From the NCBI GenBank assembly GCA_977006965.1, contig OZ345364.1:1426001-1490000 (forward strand): DNA of 64,000 nt. The letters run 5' to 3'. Below the pieces are notes generated by a model, which was not told where the DNA came from, made no database searches, and worked only from the letters and a program-made list of their open reading frames with translations. The position numbers and the translations under genes are program-made. Positions 9,160-19,655 of the stretch are shown here, in pieces. Within the stretch, counting starts at the first letter, position 1. Each line of letters begins with the position of its first letter. Origin of the DNA: Phymatolithon calcareum. Lineage: Eukaryota; Rhodophyta; Florideophyceae; Hapalidiales.

Positions 9160-11082
9160 TAAATTTCACCCGGGACTGCAATCTCAAACAATGGAATTGG
9201 CGCAACCCCTGCCTCCAGCGACCCATCTTCATCTACCACGAGCTTCATGGCCTTGCTCTAGACCCCATACACCAAATATGGATCATTTCCGTCAATCGCG
9301 ATTTCTACCGCATGCACAAATGCGGCGGGAAGTGCTGTTGTTATTAAAATATCGAACGGTTTTCCCCTATCGACGCCTTCGATAGATTTGAAGAAGCACG
9401 CTGATCCCTCTCGCACATTGCAGTAGTCTTGAACAAATCCGAGTATCCAGCGCACAACGCTGAAATCTCGGCTTTGCAATCCTACGTCCACAATCTCTTC
9501 CAGGGACGTGTGCTCGTTCAGATCGTAACTTGTCGCGTCGAACTGAAACTGGTATGGACCAAGTTTTGCTCCTCGCTTCAAAAATCGCACGACGCGCTTC
9601 CGCTGCCCCTTCGCCTCGAGTAGTAGTCCCTTGGTATCGTCTTTAATCACCCGGTACTTCTTGAGTTCCAGGTTCAACAGTACTTCGCCTCTTGCCTGTG
9701 TGCATAGCGGCACACCATTGGGCTTCTTGAAGGTATGTTTTCCAACGTGTACCTCTTCGGAAAGAGCTCGAATATGAGTCAGCTTCCTGAAGTGGGGATG
9801 CGGTGCTTCATAGTTGTCTGCAACACTTAGTTTGCGCCGCATTGCAACCTGACATCTTTCGATCAGTTCTTCTGACTCTGCTCCGATCCGACCATCTGTT
9901 TCCAAAACGGCAAGAACTGCACTGGACACAGCAGCGAATCGGTCGACAAGCTTACCGTTCATTTCCACATTATATTCCATCAACTGTCCATGTATTTGCA
10001 CATACCCATCTACCATACATGTGTTATAAATGTGTTCGTTGATGAAGATCTTCAAAGTGGTCAGAAGTGCATTCTCACCAAGATTGTTAGTCAGTCCAGC
10101 TGTGTAACAATCTTTGTGCTTATAACCGCAGATCATATCCCGAATTGCCTTCCTATCATTTTCAACTTGGACGTAAGCGCAGTCAAGCTCTCCCAGTACG
10201 TCCACTCTATTACACTTGTTCGCCCAGGAGAGGACATTTCTTAAGTACATACCTCTTAGAGTGACGCCTAATTTTAATATCGATTGCATTGCAATCATGG
10301 CGTCGTGCGGCGTGTACTTGTATTTGACCAGTGCTCCGATATGGCCAAAATATACCGGGTCGTGTTTGACAGCATACTTTCGGCCGAGAAATAGGATCTG
10401 AGTGCAATTATGGCTAGAATGAAAGTCTTGTTTTCGATTGCAAAGCTGTCACGAAACATACTAGAGCCCCAGTCACCTCCCGAAACCACTTGAACTCTTC
10501 CTAGAATTCATACTTCAGCCGCAGACATGACCGATGTGGTCGGTCCGATGTCATCACTCTTTGCCTCTTCCCTTTCATGAACGATTTTTCTTGTAACACG
10601 GTTGTCGTTCGCAAGCATGAACACTGTAGCTCTTGATACTGACTCTTGATCGGTTTAAAAAGGAGCGAGAGCACTGCACATGGGCGGGCGATGCCACGGA
10701 GAAGACCTTTCACGTTGGTCGTCGAGATCACAGGCAAGTAGAGTGTCTCCAAACAGGTCGAGCATGTTCACACAGCCTTGTCGCAGTCGATTGCTGCATG
10801 GATCGTGAGGATGTCCACACCAGTCATACATTTCTGAAGATTTCTGTGGATGTTGCCAAATGTAAGGTTTGACTTGGTATTGTTGTCAGAGCCCGATTGC
10901 TCAAGTGCATCACACAGCAATTCAAGCGCGGAGATTAAAGTCGTGATAGAGTGATTCGGGGTCCATTCCGACAGTTTGGTGCTCATTTCTTTGAGTATTT
11001 CGACGATTTTCGCATGAGCTTTTCGAAAAGTTGCAAATGTTTCTTCGGCTTTCGCCTTCAGGTCCCCAGAGGAGCTGCTCAT

Positions 11083-11379
11083 TTTGAATCTGAAGGATGA
11101 AAATTCGTGAAATCAAAACGGCGCCTTATTCGAAGCGAACTGTTGCAGGAAAATCGGTGCACTGCTCTTTTTCCGACGAGGTGGTCTGTCGAATGTACCG
11201 CAGTCCTGTAGATTTACAGGTGGTGCGGTGGCCGCGGCGAACAACCAAGTGTGATGTCGTGCTGCGTTGCCACACATGACTCCCTCATTGGGTCAGAACG
11301 TATATGTGGGGAATTACGTCGAAATGTGTTCTGGAATATGAATAAATTTAAGGATTTTAAATAGTCAAATAATTGATAC
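11083..11379. other. Short intergenic spacer and G1 target site
   Basis: This is the putative upstream region of the minus-strand gene starting at 11082. Its last 13 bases (11367-11379, aaataattgatac) are the left arm of a palindrome whose right arm (gtatcaattattt) is at 37846-37858, beyond gypsy element G1. No other feature was seen. Confidence 0.5.
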
Positions 11380-11701
11380 TGTAACGTACGCGTTAGTTTT
11401 GCGTCATTTTAGTGTGTCGCAGAGGCACACAAGAGGGAACCCCGCACATTAAAGTTGTCTTAGCGCTTCGTTTATTCGGAAACGTGTGCCCGTGGAGACG
11501 GTGAATGTCTCCACTAATGTTTTGTTTTGGGTTGTGTGTTGGGTTTGTATTGGGGTGTTCTTTCTCTGCTCGCTATGCTATGTGAACTTGACGAGCTGTT
11601 TCTACTAAAATCCCCCGGACGTGCTCAACGATGATTGGCTAACGTGCAGTAAAAGTATCTCTCTGAGATGAGAATCATACTGCCCACGCAAAGGCATTAC
11701 A
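11380..11701 (-). repeat. G1 3' LTR (322 bp)
   Basis: This pairs with 37509-37830. Shared blocks include 'gtgtgtcgcaga', 'cggaaacgtgt.cccgtggag', 'gatgattggctaacgtgca' and 'gcccacgcaaaggc'. Differences are spread throughout, so the insertion is old. Confidence 0.85.
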
Positions 11702-13600
11702 CTCCCCTGCCTTGAGGGAACGACAGAATGTTTGGCGTTTCTAACAGCGCGTCCGCGCGCGAAGAAAACATTCACGCGGCATGGGCAAGGTGGAGCGTCG
11801 AAAGTCCGATACGATACAGGGACTAGGTCGGGTCGAATTATTTGCGTAGGACAAAACATTGATAATTGTCGCCACGTGTCAAAAGTGTCTAAAAATATTT
11901 GGAAAAATTAGCGCTGGCAGGAAAAATACGTGGCATTCGCGGGAGATCACTCAGAATAGATACTTCAAGTGCCCCCAAGTGATCTCACGATCGAACAGGA
12001 GGCAGCCCACCCAACCGACCACCGTTACCCTGAGCATCCCGACCCGCGTTCCGTGCGTCCGTTCCTTGCTCCATTGCGCGCCATGCAGCGTCCTCTAAGT
12101 GGAAGCCCCGTTGTGCGCGTTTTGGCAAATCGAGATAAGTTGATTAATTTCTTTCGAAAATAGCCAAAACGCAAGCACGGGTTGTGATGACTCCATAACA
12201 GCGTTGATGAAGCACGTGCGCCGGCCCCATGATTCATCCGCTAAGTGGAGGCCCGCTGTGCGCGTAGTGGCAAATCTCGGCAAGTTGATTAATTTCTTCC
12301 TTTGATAGCCAAAGCGCAAGCACGAGTTGAGAATTCTATGATAGTGAGAGCGAAATATATGGGTCGACAAATGCGAGTAAGGAAGAAACGACCACGAGAA
12401 AACAACAAGCGGCGAATATTCTCTCAGAAAGTCCTTCTTGGAACCGCGGAAAAGAAGTCAAATGATAAACACAGGGCGTTACTGAAGCGCAATGTCAGCG
12501 GTGCGTACTGGGCCAAATATCTACTCGCGTTGAGAAATATTCGATGTTCAAGATTGCAGCAATGCATCCGATCATGAACAATGGCGGATATTGCCGGTGA
12601 CGGCTCCGCTAACGAAAGCGCGAAAGAGTGAAAGCGAAGCGTAACGAAATGGCGACAGCGACGTTCGGTAACCGTCATGCACAATGCGATCTTGTGGAAG
12701 AACGTTCGACAGCGAAGGTCTGATTTCGATCTTAGAAAGGACGAAAGCGATGGGCGCTGGCTGGTTGTGATAACAGTCACCTTCGAAGCTTGCTCACCAT
12801 CTGTAGAAGCGTTTAGGAGGGAATAACGAGGACAAGGTCAATGTTCGTCAATTGGTATGTATCAGCGCCAACAAAAATGTCGAGAAGAAGCGGAAACAAA
12901 ACAGTGCCAGAGAAGGCGCGAGAAGAAGCTCCTCTCGAAGTGATTGAGAAGAGAAATGTGCAAACAGCCCGAAAAACAGGTTTCTGGTCTCTGTAAAAAT
13001 GTCTTGAGCCCATGAATATTAGAATTGTGATCGATGAGAAATAAAACAGTTAGCTGCTGTCGGGAAAGCTTGAGAGAACTGTTTGTTGTCCGGTAAAAAT
13101 GACTTTCATTTCGAAGAATTGTCGACAGCGAAAGTCCACGGCCTGTCGAAGAAATGGCGATAGCGAAATGTCTGGCGACAGTCAAGCGCTTAATACAGAC
13201 ATTTTGAAGAAATGTCGACAGCGAAAGTCCGAGCCTGCCGAGGAAAGGATGACAGCGATAATCTCGGTGGATTTCTGTGTGAGCGCGACATTGATAGACA
13301 GACAGTATGTGGTCAAGACGAGAAACAAGCGAGTGCTGTATAACAAGCATTACGATCTGATCTTCATGGGAATTTTGAGAGAGCGGCGACCTTTTCGAGA
13401 GCAAGAAACAGGCGTAGGATGTGCAGAAGACACGGGTGTGGCAGGTGTAGACAATACTGCCTTGGAGGGGGGGACCACAGCGACGAGTAGACAACGCAAG
13501 AAGCGTAGAATCTGCCGCGGGAGGGATGAATTTTCGCTTCCTTGGACGAAGTCGGCTGCGAAAAGTCGGCGGAACAAGCGGAGAAGCTTCCAGGACAGGA
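11702..13600 (-). other. 3' region of G1 with repeats, no confirmed gene
   Basis: This lies between the G1 integrase and its 3' LTR. It contains a duplicated ~85-bp block (12095-12180 and 12238-12325, sharing 'ctaagtgga', 'aagttgattaatttctt' and 'gccaaa.cgcaagcac') and scattered copies of a 'gacagcgaaagtc' motif between 12650 and 13260. A minus-strand frame 12862-13722 (286 residues) starts with a hydrophobic segment and overlaps the end of the pol frame. A third ORF (env-position) is conceivable, but the composition follows the repeats, and I do not call it as a gene. Confidence 0.45.
12095..12325. repeat. Tandem duplication, ~144-bp period
   Basis: Two ~85-bp blocks, 12095-12180 and 12238-12325, are separated by a ~58-bp spacer. 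Each contains 'ctaagtgga', 'tgtgcgcgt', 'aagttgattaatttctt' and 'cgcaagcac'. Confidence 0.65.
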
Positions 13601-13609
13601 ATTCCATTT

Positions 13610-16198
13610 TTACTTCCGTGGACGACCATGGCGATGAGAGGTCTTTTGATGACGGTGTGGAGCCAGCTGCGGAGCAGAAAATAGCCAAAGATGAGGTTGA
13701 GAAGCGTCGTCATAATCAACACCAGGTTTGAAGTTCAACGTGCCGGTGAACGGGAAAACGTAGCGCGCGTGGTCGTTCCAAGTTCGTGAAACTCCGTCAG
13801 CAGTAGTAGACACAGTGTAATTGTTGGAAGAGGAATCAAAACTGAGAAGCTTCCGTAGGCCGGAGTTGAAACTCTGAAAGCCTTGAGATTGCCCTTTGTT
13901 CGGAGGAAGACGAATATAGACGAGTGATCCAATTGGAACAGCGTACTGCTTCCGAGACCGGTTAAACCTTTGCTTCCGTTTTGGAATGGTACTTGGGCAG
14001 ATGAAGGGCAGAATCATCCCAAGCAGATTGCATATTGTGCTTCAGAGGTGAGACATATTCCGCAAGAGACGGGTCCTGATGGGCAGACGGGAGGAGAATG
14101 TTCAAGACCGGAGGAGCTGGTTCCCAGCCGTTCATCAAGAAAAGCGGCGTATGCCCAGTAGAGGTATGGACCGTCCGACAATATCCTGAACGACAGGGCG
14201 GGGGAACTGCGACCAGAAGTGTTCGCTAGCTTTGAGATTATTTGCGATATCTTCTTGAATAGTCCTGTTCGCGCGCTCAACAAACCCTTGAGTCTGGGAG
14301 TGATGAGGTGGAACAGGAATAAAAGGCCCGTAGCCCGGCATAAGCTGATGAAACTGCGGAGTTCCCGGCGAACACTTGGCCGCATGCGTATCTTTCGGAG
14401 AGCCAGTGATCCTTAAACGCACGCATAATCGTACTGCTTTTTCTGTCGCGTAATGGAAACGCAATAAGCCATTTGGTAAAATGGTTTTCCATGTCCAGAA
14501 TCCATCGATAGCCTTCCGGGGTGCTAGTGCAAGGGCTGACGATATCGAGTGAAATGGGATATGGAGGTGAGGCTGCCGGAATGGAACTCAATAATTCTTG
14601 CAGATACGACTTGAAGTTGCAACTATTGCATGGGTGACAGGATTAGACGAACATAACTACATCTTTGAAGAGATAAGGCCAGTAGAAATGTCGGGAAATG
14701 TCAGGCAGAGTTCGCAAAGCGGGACGATGAGCCGGTAGATGGAAGTGTTCCAGGACAGTTTCCCGAAGAGAGTGGGGAATTACAGGGCGTAAGAACGAAC
14801 GAGATCGGGGAAGATCACCTGCTTAATGGATCTTAGAGCAGGATGCAAAGTCCATGATGAGCATCAGTAAACCTTCGACGATGATGAAACAGGTTGAGAG
14901 AGGTTGTCGCTTAGTCTTGTGTTGATCGCGACAAAGACACAGAGCATGGGCCGCTGGCGGAGAGAGTGGCGGCTCGTGTCACATTCGACAATATGTATCG
15001 AGATATTGTGAGGAGATCAGCTTTGGGCCGGTAAAGTGGCCTTCGTCAGTCGTAGAAGCGCTGTACAACGATGAAGGCGAGACGGATAAGATCTAGAGCG
15101 GATGGTTAATAATCGGAGAAACGGAGCTCAAAGAAATAAGATTCTGGGCCAAAGCATGGGTCACTTGATTACTGGTCGCAGACACATGTTCAACACTAAA
15201 ACGATAGATTGCGACCTGCGAAGCAACTTGGGGGCCAACAATTTCGCCGTGGAGACGCACTGAAGGGAAGAAGCGTCAGTGCGCAAGACGAACGGGCGCC
15301 CGTAAAGAGACACGCGAAATTTCTTGAAGGCGTAGACTAAAGAGAAAAGGTCTTTTCGGGAGTGCTCAAGTCAGATTCTCGGTCAGTGAATGCGAGACGT
15401 AAAAACTGGACAGTTTTGAGCTCGTCAAGGTCATCATGCTGCTGCATCACAGCGCCCACTCCAATGTCGGTGGCATGGGTAGAGAGAATGAACGGTTTTG
15501 TACCTTAGAGGAAAGGCGAGGACAGGGCTGTGGGAGCACCTGAACGTGTTTGCAAGCCGGAATGGTAGTGCCGTACGTCGTCTCGTGAAGAATGGAGGAT
15601 GAAATACGAACGTCTCGGCGCCGAAGCAAGTCTTCCTCCTCGGCCAAATGTGTAGTCAAATTCTCATTGAGGTCCATCGTCGTAGGTTTGACATAGCGAG
15701 AAAGTTGAGGTTCGCCGTTGGCTTCGCGTACACGCGATCGGTGGAGAGAGCGAATTGCAAAAGGCAGACAGGCGAACACGGCGTTTGGGTCCTTCAGCGG
15801 ATTTGGGTGATGCGATGTGCTCCTCCACGACATCCTACATGGGACGGCAGTTCCGAAGTTCGACAGTGTGGAGACGAGCGATATACACCGGATTACGTAC
15901 ATTGAGGTCACGACAGAGGTCTTCCGCGCCCGAGATCCAATACGAAGCGTCCATATCGTGGCGATACAAGAAGCTGCCGTGGAGTTTCTCTTGGGCGACA
16001 ATAATTTCGCGCCATATAGTTTTGTTCCACAGAGCTTTTCTTCGCCATGGTGTGGAAAAGGATGAAACGAAACGGCTGGAATACGGCGAGGTAGTTACCC
16101 AAAAGGCGAAAAGGCGATTGCGTTCGTTTCGAGGTGCGAAGCTGGAAAGTGTACAACAAGATGAGCGGCAAAGCAAGAGCTATGCGTGAGGTTTGAAA
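13610..16198 (-). pseudogene. G1 gag-pol remnant: gag start, RNase H, integrase; protease and RT deleted
   Basis: Reading the minus strand: a gag-like start 'MAKKSS' near 16066 and a segment to about 15835 with 'WREIIVAQEKLHGSF' and 'RDLNVRNPVYIARLH'. More gag-like sequence follows to about 15540. RNase H follows (about 15490-15180) with 'LSTHATDIGVGAV' and shifts. Then come a degenerate HHCC zinc domain (about 14740-14630, 'HFHLPAHRPAL' to 'CHPCNSC') and an integrase core: first Asp in 'ISLDIVSP' (14556-14591), Glu in 'QTQGFVERANRTIQ' (about 14270). The C-terminal domain (13610-14017) includes 'GSLVYIRLPP'. Stops and frameshifts are frequent. The direct passage from gag to RNase H shows an internal deletion of protease and reverse transcriptase. 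Confidence 0.7.
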
Positions 16199-16203
16199 AC
16201 GAT

Positions 16204-16750
16204 TGTAGTACAGCGTATTCCCGGTTGGACCCGCTATAACTGCGCAACAGAATTAGAGCCCCTAAGCGCGATTTGTTCAGGCAGAGCGTGTATAACACGA
16301 GGGTTTAAATCTATGGGTAGCACCAGCGAGCAAGGGATGAGCGGCGCGGAACGCCAGGTGGAACGGGTGTCACTCACCGGGCGAAGACCGAAGAGGTCGG
16401 TACGGCGCCCCAGCCAGTGGCGTGGGAAGATTCGGAGGCAGCGCTCCTTGCCGCGAAGTGCCCAGCTCAGGTGGAGGACCTAGTATGTCAATGGACGCTT
16501 GAATCGCAGCTTCTGTCTCGAAGACCTTCTCTGCGAAGCCAAGCTAAACCGGAAGTTGCTTGTTGTTTATCATAGCTTGCGGGCGACGGGATTTAGTACT
16601 CGTCGCTCCGCTGGCACTGTCAGACGAAAAGCGAAAAGTCCAGATTAATCAACGAGGTGTCATACACCAATTACTACGGTGGTCCCTAATGGACCAGTGG
16701 GCGAGATGGGTTGAAAAATCCTATCGGTGCCGAAAGTACACTCTGCTACA
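16204..16750 (-). repeat. G2 3' LTR (547 bp)
   Basis: On the plus strand it starts TGTAGTACAG and ends GCTACA. Positions from about 16345 to 16741 match 37075-37480 closely ('gaacgccaggtggaa', 'cgccccagccagtg', 'aagaccttctctgcgaagcc', 'ggtccctaatggaccagtgg'). The first ~140 bp have no counterpart in the 5' LTR except the terminal TGTAGT, consistent with a deletion there. Confidence 0.75.
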
Positions 16751-16764
16751 CCACTCCCTCCCAC
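16751..16764 (-). other. G2 polypurine tract
   Basis: The minus strand reads GTGGGAGGGAGTGG immediately before the 3' LTR. This is the expected position and composition for plus-strand priming. Confidence 0.65.
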
Positions 16765-18117
16765 AGATCCGATTATACCGAGGAGGTAGAGCGGCACGGC
16801 ATAAATGATCTCTGGAGGACCGCGAGCGCAGTTGAAGTGAGAGCTATGGCGAGCTTGCGTCCTGTTGTCGAGCGTTTTTCAGCCCAAGTCTCTGCGGACC
16901 TTCAGGCTGCACGGGATTCGGAGGTTCGACGAACATGGTGGGGGAGTACAACGGCAACGGCGGGCGGTGGCCGACGAAGCTGGAAGCGCGAGCGCGAGCG
17001 TTGCGCACGAAGTACCTGCTGCGGCGTCGCTTGGCTGCTGACTTTGACTGGGCGAGCAACTCCGAGAAAAACTGTTCGGCCCCCGAATACTTTGCAAAGA
17101 CGTGCGAAGTGAGCTGCAACAATTCTCTTCGGCGTTCTGACACCAGGTTTCTGTGCGGCCTCGAGGGACCGACGGGTTCATTTGGACGAGAAAACTTGAT
17201 GGGCGAGGGCCGCGCCAAGGACGCTGGGCCTCGTGACGCAAGAAATTAGCGTCTTGAGCATGGTGCCATTACTACCGGATGATATGTCCAGGGGACTTAT
17301 TAACGACAAGCGCCGTACGCCTCGGGCGTTACTTTCGCAGGCCGGAGGGCTTCGAAACCCTGTGGTGTCCTACGCCTTGTACATAGCGATCATTGAGGTC
17401 TGCCTTCTGTGGAGCTTGCAGATGTCCAACGACCCTTATTGGCGGTATGAGACAGGGCACAAGAGCGACAGCCAAGCCGCAAACGTCGAGTGAATGCGAA
17501 GGTCGAAGCCGTCCTGCTCGCGCCGAGCGTGAGAATCCGTGCTTGAGCCCTTGAAGCAGCAGCAGGAGAAGCAGCAGCACAAGGAATGATGACAATGGTG
17601 CCACCTAGAGGCTATGTTTGCCGTGTAGTGTAGAACTCGGCCGTACAGGCCAAGTAAAGTTGGTTCTTGTTGTCACTCGGTGCTCAGTCAGGTGAAATAT
17701 GTGGCCGAGAGTGGTATTGGTGTTGCTCGTGGAAGCCCAAACGGAGCACGAAATGTTGGAAAGATTTCGCGCCTACTTGCGGGAAGTGAAATGTCGAGAG
17801 TCTGGAGACCCTGCACCTCGGGCGATTCGCAGCGTAAGTAGCCATTAGCGGGCAAAAACGGGCAGGGGAATGTCGAGAAGAGCGGTTAAATCCAGATGGA
17901 CTCTTACCATACCTATCACACTGAGTGAAATATGTGTGATAGCCCCAATTGATCATGTCACGTGTACGGCTCGGAGTCGAGACGATTTGATATTGCCTGC
18001 AGCATTTGTCCGGTGTCGCGGACAATTCGTAAATGCAAAAGAGATCCCCACTCCCTCCTAAGGCGATGATCCGCGGAAGACGATGGGACCAGGTGCGCGA
18101 CCTTGGAGGCCTAAAGA
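16765..18117 (-). other. G2 3' untranslated region, ~1.35 kb
   Basis: This lies between the end of the pol frame and the purine tract. It holds overlapping frames on both strands (minus 16844-17218, 124 residues; plus 16935-17249, 104 residues) with no family resemblance that I recognise. A long 3' non-coding region or a decayed extra ORF is possible. Confidence 0.4.
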
Positions 18118-19204
18118 GCGCAGAGATTGGGCATATCGCACAGCATTTTACGCTTCAAGCGCTTGAAATAGCGTGCAACGACGTTGAAGGGCAAGTGCCC
18201 AGGCGTGTCCTAGGTATCATCAGGGGAGGTATAGCCGTGCGAGTGGACCTTAAAGATCATGTCTTCTGCATCATAGTACATGGTCCGATTGAAAACGTAC
18301 CCCTTTGCGGGATCGGGGGCAAGGTTGGTCTTGAGCGCACGAACACGTGCAGGGGACGCAGGAGAATCAGCCTCAGGTAGAGAAGCAGCTATCTGAGCGT
18401 CGAGTTTTGGAGGAGAAGACTTTCCGCGCGTGCGAGATGCAGTTGGAGCAGAGGCCAAGGAGGCCGGGCGACGAAGGATCGCGACCGGAGGCCGTTCTAC
18501 GGCAGGATCGTGCACAGCGGGCCTGTCGGAAGTTTTCTGCGTTGTTGGATCGACCGCAGTGTTAGACGGTGTGACTTCAGCGGATGATCGTGGTGCCAAG
18601 GAAATGCGGTCACGGGAGACCGTCTCGTTTAAGCCGTCTCGGTCTATATTGACAGTGTGGCACGACTCGGCCAAGACATTGTAAGTTCCGTCGGCTTTCG
18701 GTTGGAGTTAGTGGCGACGGCGCACGCCGCCGGACTCTTCGTCCACTCCTGGGCCTTGGCGTTAGATATAAACAAGATCGCCGACGCACGGCAGCAATGA
18801 AGGCTTAATAGGAGAGTGGAAGTTTTTCTTCATGCGTTGTTGATTGCAGGAAGACTTGGACTTCGCAGCCTTCACGAGACGGTCAATCTGTGCGCGGAAA
18901 CGCTGTTGCGCCTTTGCCGGTTCGAGAAGCTGAGTACCGAGCGGGTCACGCCGGAGGATCATTGGCTCGGGCGCACAGGAGAGCACGAGCTCCAACGGTG
19001 TGTGTCCTGTTTGTGCTGTGCACGCGGGAGTTATACGCAAACGTGAGCGGTCCAACGTAATCATGCCAGGTTGAGGGGTGATCCTTGACGGAGGCCCAAA
19101 GACCGGCGAGAAGTGTGCGGTTGAACCTCTCAGACTGACCATTGGTTTGTGGGTGTTACGTCGTTCTGAACAGGTTCTTGACGCCAGGATGCGAGCAGAG
19201 GTAC
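18118..19204 (-). pseudogene. G2 integrase C-terminal half and chromodomain-like end
   Basis: This continues the G2 integrase interrupted by C2. In the minus frame joined across C2, 'VKNLFRTT', a TAA, then 'HPQTNGQSERFNRTLL' carries the catalytic Glu (about 19100-19130). It is followed by 'HPSTWHDYVGPLTFAYN'. The C-terminal part (18762-19000, other frame) includes 'GDLVYI', and a proline/serine-rich linker follows (18674 downward, with 'AESCHTVNIDRDGL' and 'SRDRISLAP'). The end resembles a chromodomain: 'YYDAEDMIFKVHSHGYTSPDDT', then TAG at 18208-18210 where the family has Trp, then 'DTPGHLP' and a basic tail to about 18118. A chromodomain would tether integration to marked chromatin. Confidence 0.7.
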
Positions 19205-19641
19205 TGTTGGAAATGTGACTGCTTGGAGCTCTTATCGCAGTACACATTATCCTTTCTCATAAGTCTCTAACCATTTCTCATATGTTATGATAGAATCAAT
19301 CCATGTTTTTTTCATCTTTACTGACAATGTAGCAGTTCAATCAATTTCTTGATTGATCTTGCTATTGTCAGTAATTCAATCATTTTGTTGATTGAATCAA
19401 TCACAGTCGACAATTCAATCTTTTAGTTGATTGAATCAATCACAGTTAGTAGTGCAATGAGCATCAGAAGTCTTATCATACCTCAATCTGAGGCCTATAT
19501 AAGACCCGGATCTGAAGCCCCGACTCAATAAACCAAGGAACATCTCACAACCAACCCAACCATCTCAACCATCTCAACCACCTCAACCATCTCAACCATC
19601 TCAACCATCTCAACCATCAACATCCAAACCTCCATACAACA
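19205..19641 (+). repeat. C2 5' LTR (437 bp)
   Basis: U3 holds three diverged units of an inverted 'ttcaatca...tgattgaa' motif (19330-19446). TATATAAG lies at 19496-19503 and AATAAA at 19527-19532. The 3' portion is a run of a 10-bp unit, catctcaacc, repeated about six times (19560-19620). The TATA and poly(A) signals lie about 30 bp apart, which places transcription start and polyadenylation close together in R. Confidence 0.9.
19496..19503 (+). promoter_or_regulatory. C2 LTR TATA box
   Basis: TATATAAG is present in both LTRs (second copy 24873-24880), upstream of AATAAA. Confidence 0.75.
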
Positions 19642-19655
19642 GGTTATGGGCCCAG
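19642..19655 (+). other. C2 primer-binding site, complementary to the initiator tRNA-Met anticodon arm
   Basis: GGTTATGGGCCCAG directly follows the 5' LTR. It is the complement of the anticodon stem-loop of typical eukaryotic initiator tRNA-Met (CTGGGCCCATAACC), not of the tRNA 3' end. This is the half-tRNA priming known for Drosophila copia and related elements. Confidence 0.85.

Larger units (their letters stand above)
7997..9211 (+). mobile_element. hAT-type DNA transposon hAT1 (1215 bp, deletion derivative)
   Basis: The ends are inverted copies: 5' 'caggggttgcgccaattcc' at 7997 and 3' 'ggaattggcgcaacccctg' ending at 9211. Perfect 8-bp target duplications cctccagc flank it (7989-7996 and 9212-9219), the size expected for the hAT superfamily. 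Subterminal DNA is rich in palindromic AATTGCAATT and AATTCGAATT motifs. The interior carries a TATA box and a disabled N-terminal transposase gene but no catalytic domain, so it is non-autonomous. Confidence 0.85.
7900..11082 (-). pseudogene. Unrecognised host-like gene, broken by stops, frame changes and a hAT insertion
   Basis: ATG at 11080-11082 opens a 104-residue N-terminal segment (to 10768) with a helical, coiled-coil-like look (Lys/Glu/Ala-rich). Coding character continues through 10760-10400, but only by changing frame, so introns or frameshifts occur there. The main body is an open frame from about 10390 to a TAG at 9258-9260 (about 347 residues from the Met at 10298). After that TAG the same frame continues for 15 codons to 9213. 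It is then interrupted by the hAT element 7997-9211 and resumes in frame at 7988 for 28 codons to a natural-looking TGA at 7900-7902. The element therefore landed in the last coding exon. The body has no P-loop, transposase or polymerase motif that I can recognise; I do not know the function. Confidence 0.55.

Noticed and set aside
12862-13722. Envelope-like third ORF of G1
   Set aside because: Hydrophobic start but otherwise low-complexity and overlapping the pol end. Kept only as a remark.
13099-13731. 210-residue plus-strand frame
   Set aside because: It opposes the G1 element, is made largely of the local 'gacagcgaaagtc' repeats and antisense integrase sequence, and has no motif.
19556-19621. 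Telomere-type repeat
   Set aside because: The 10-bp catctcaacc unit is confined to the two C2 LTRs and belongs to the element.
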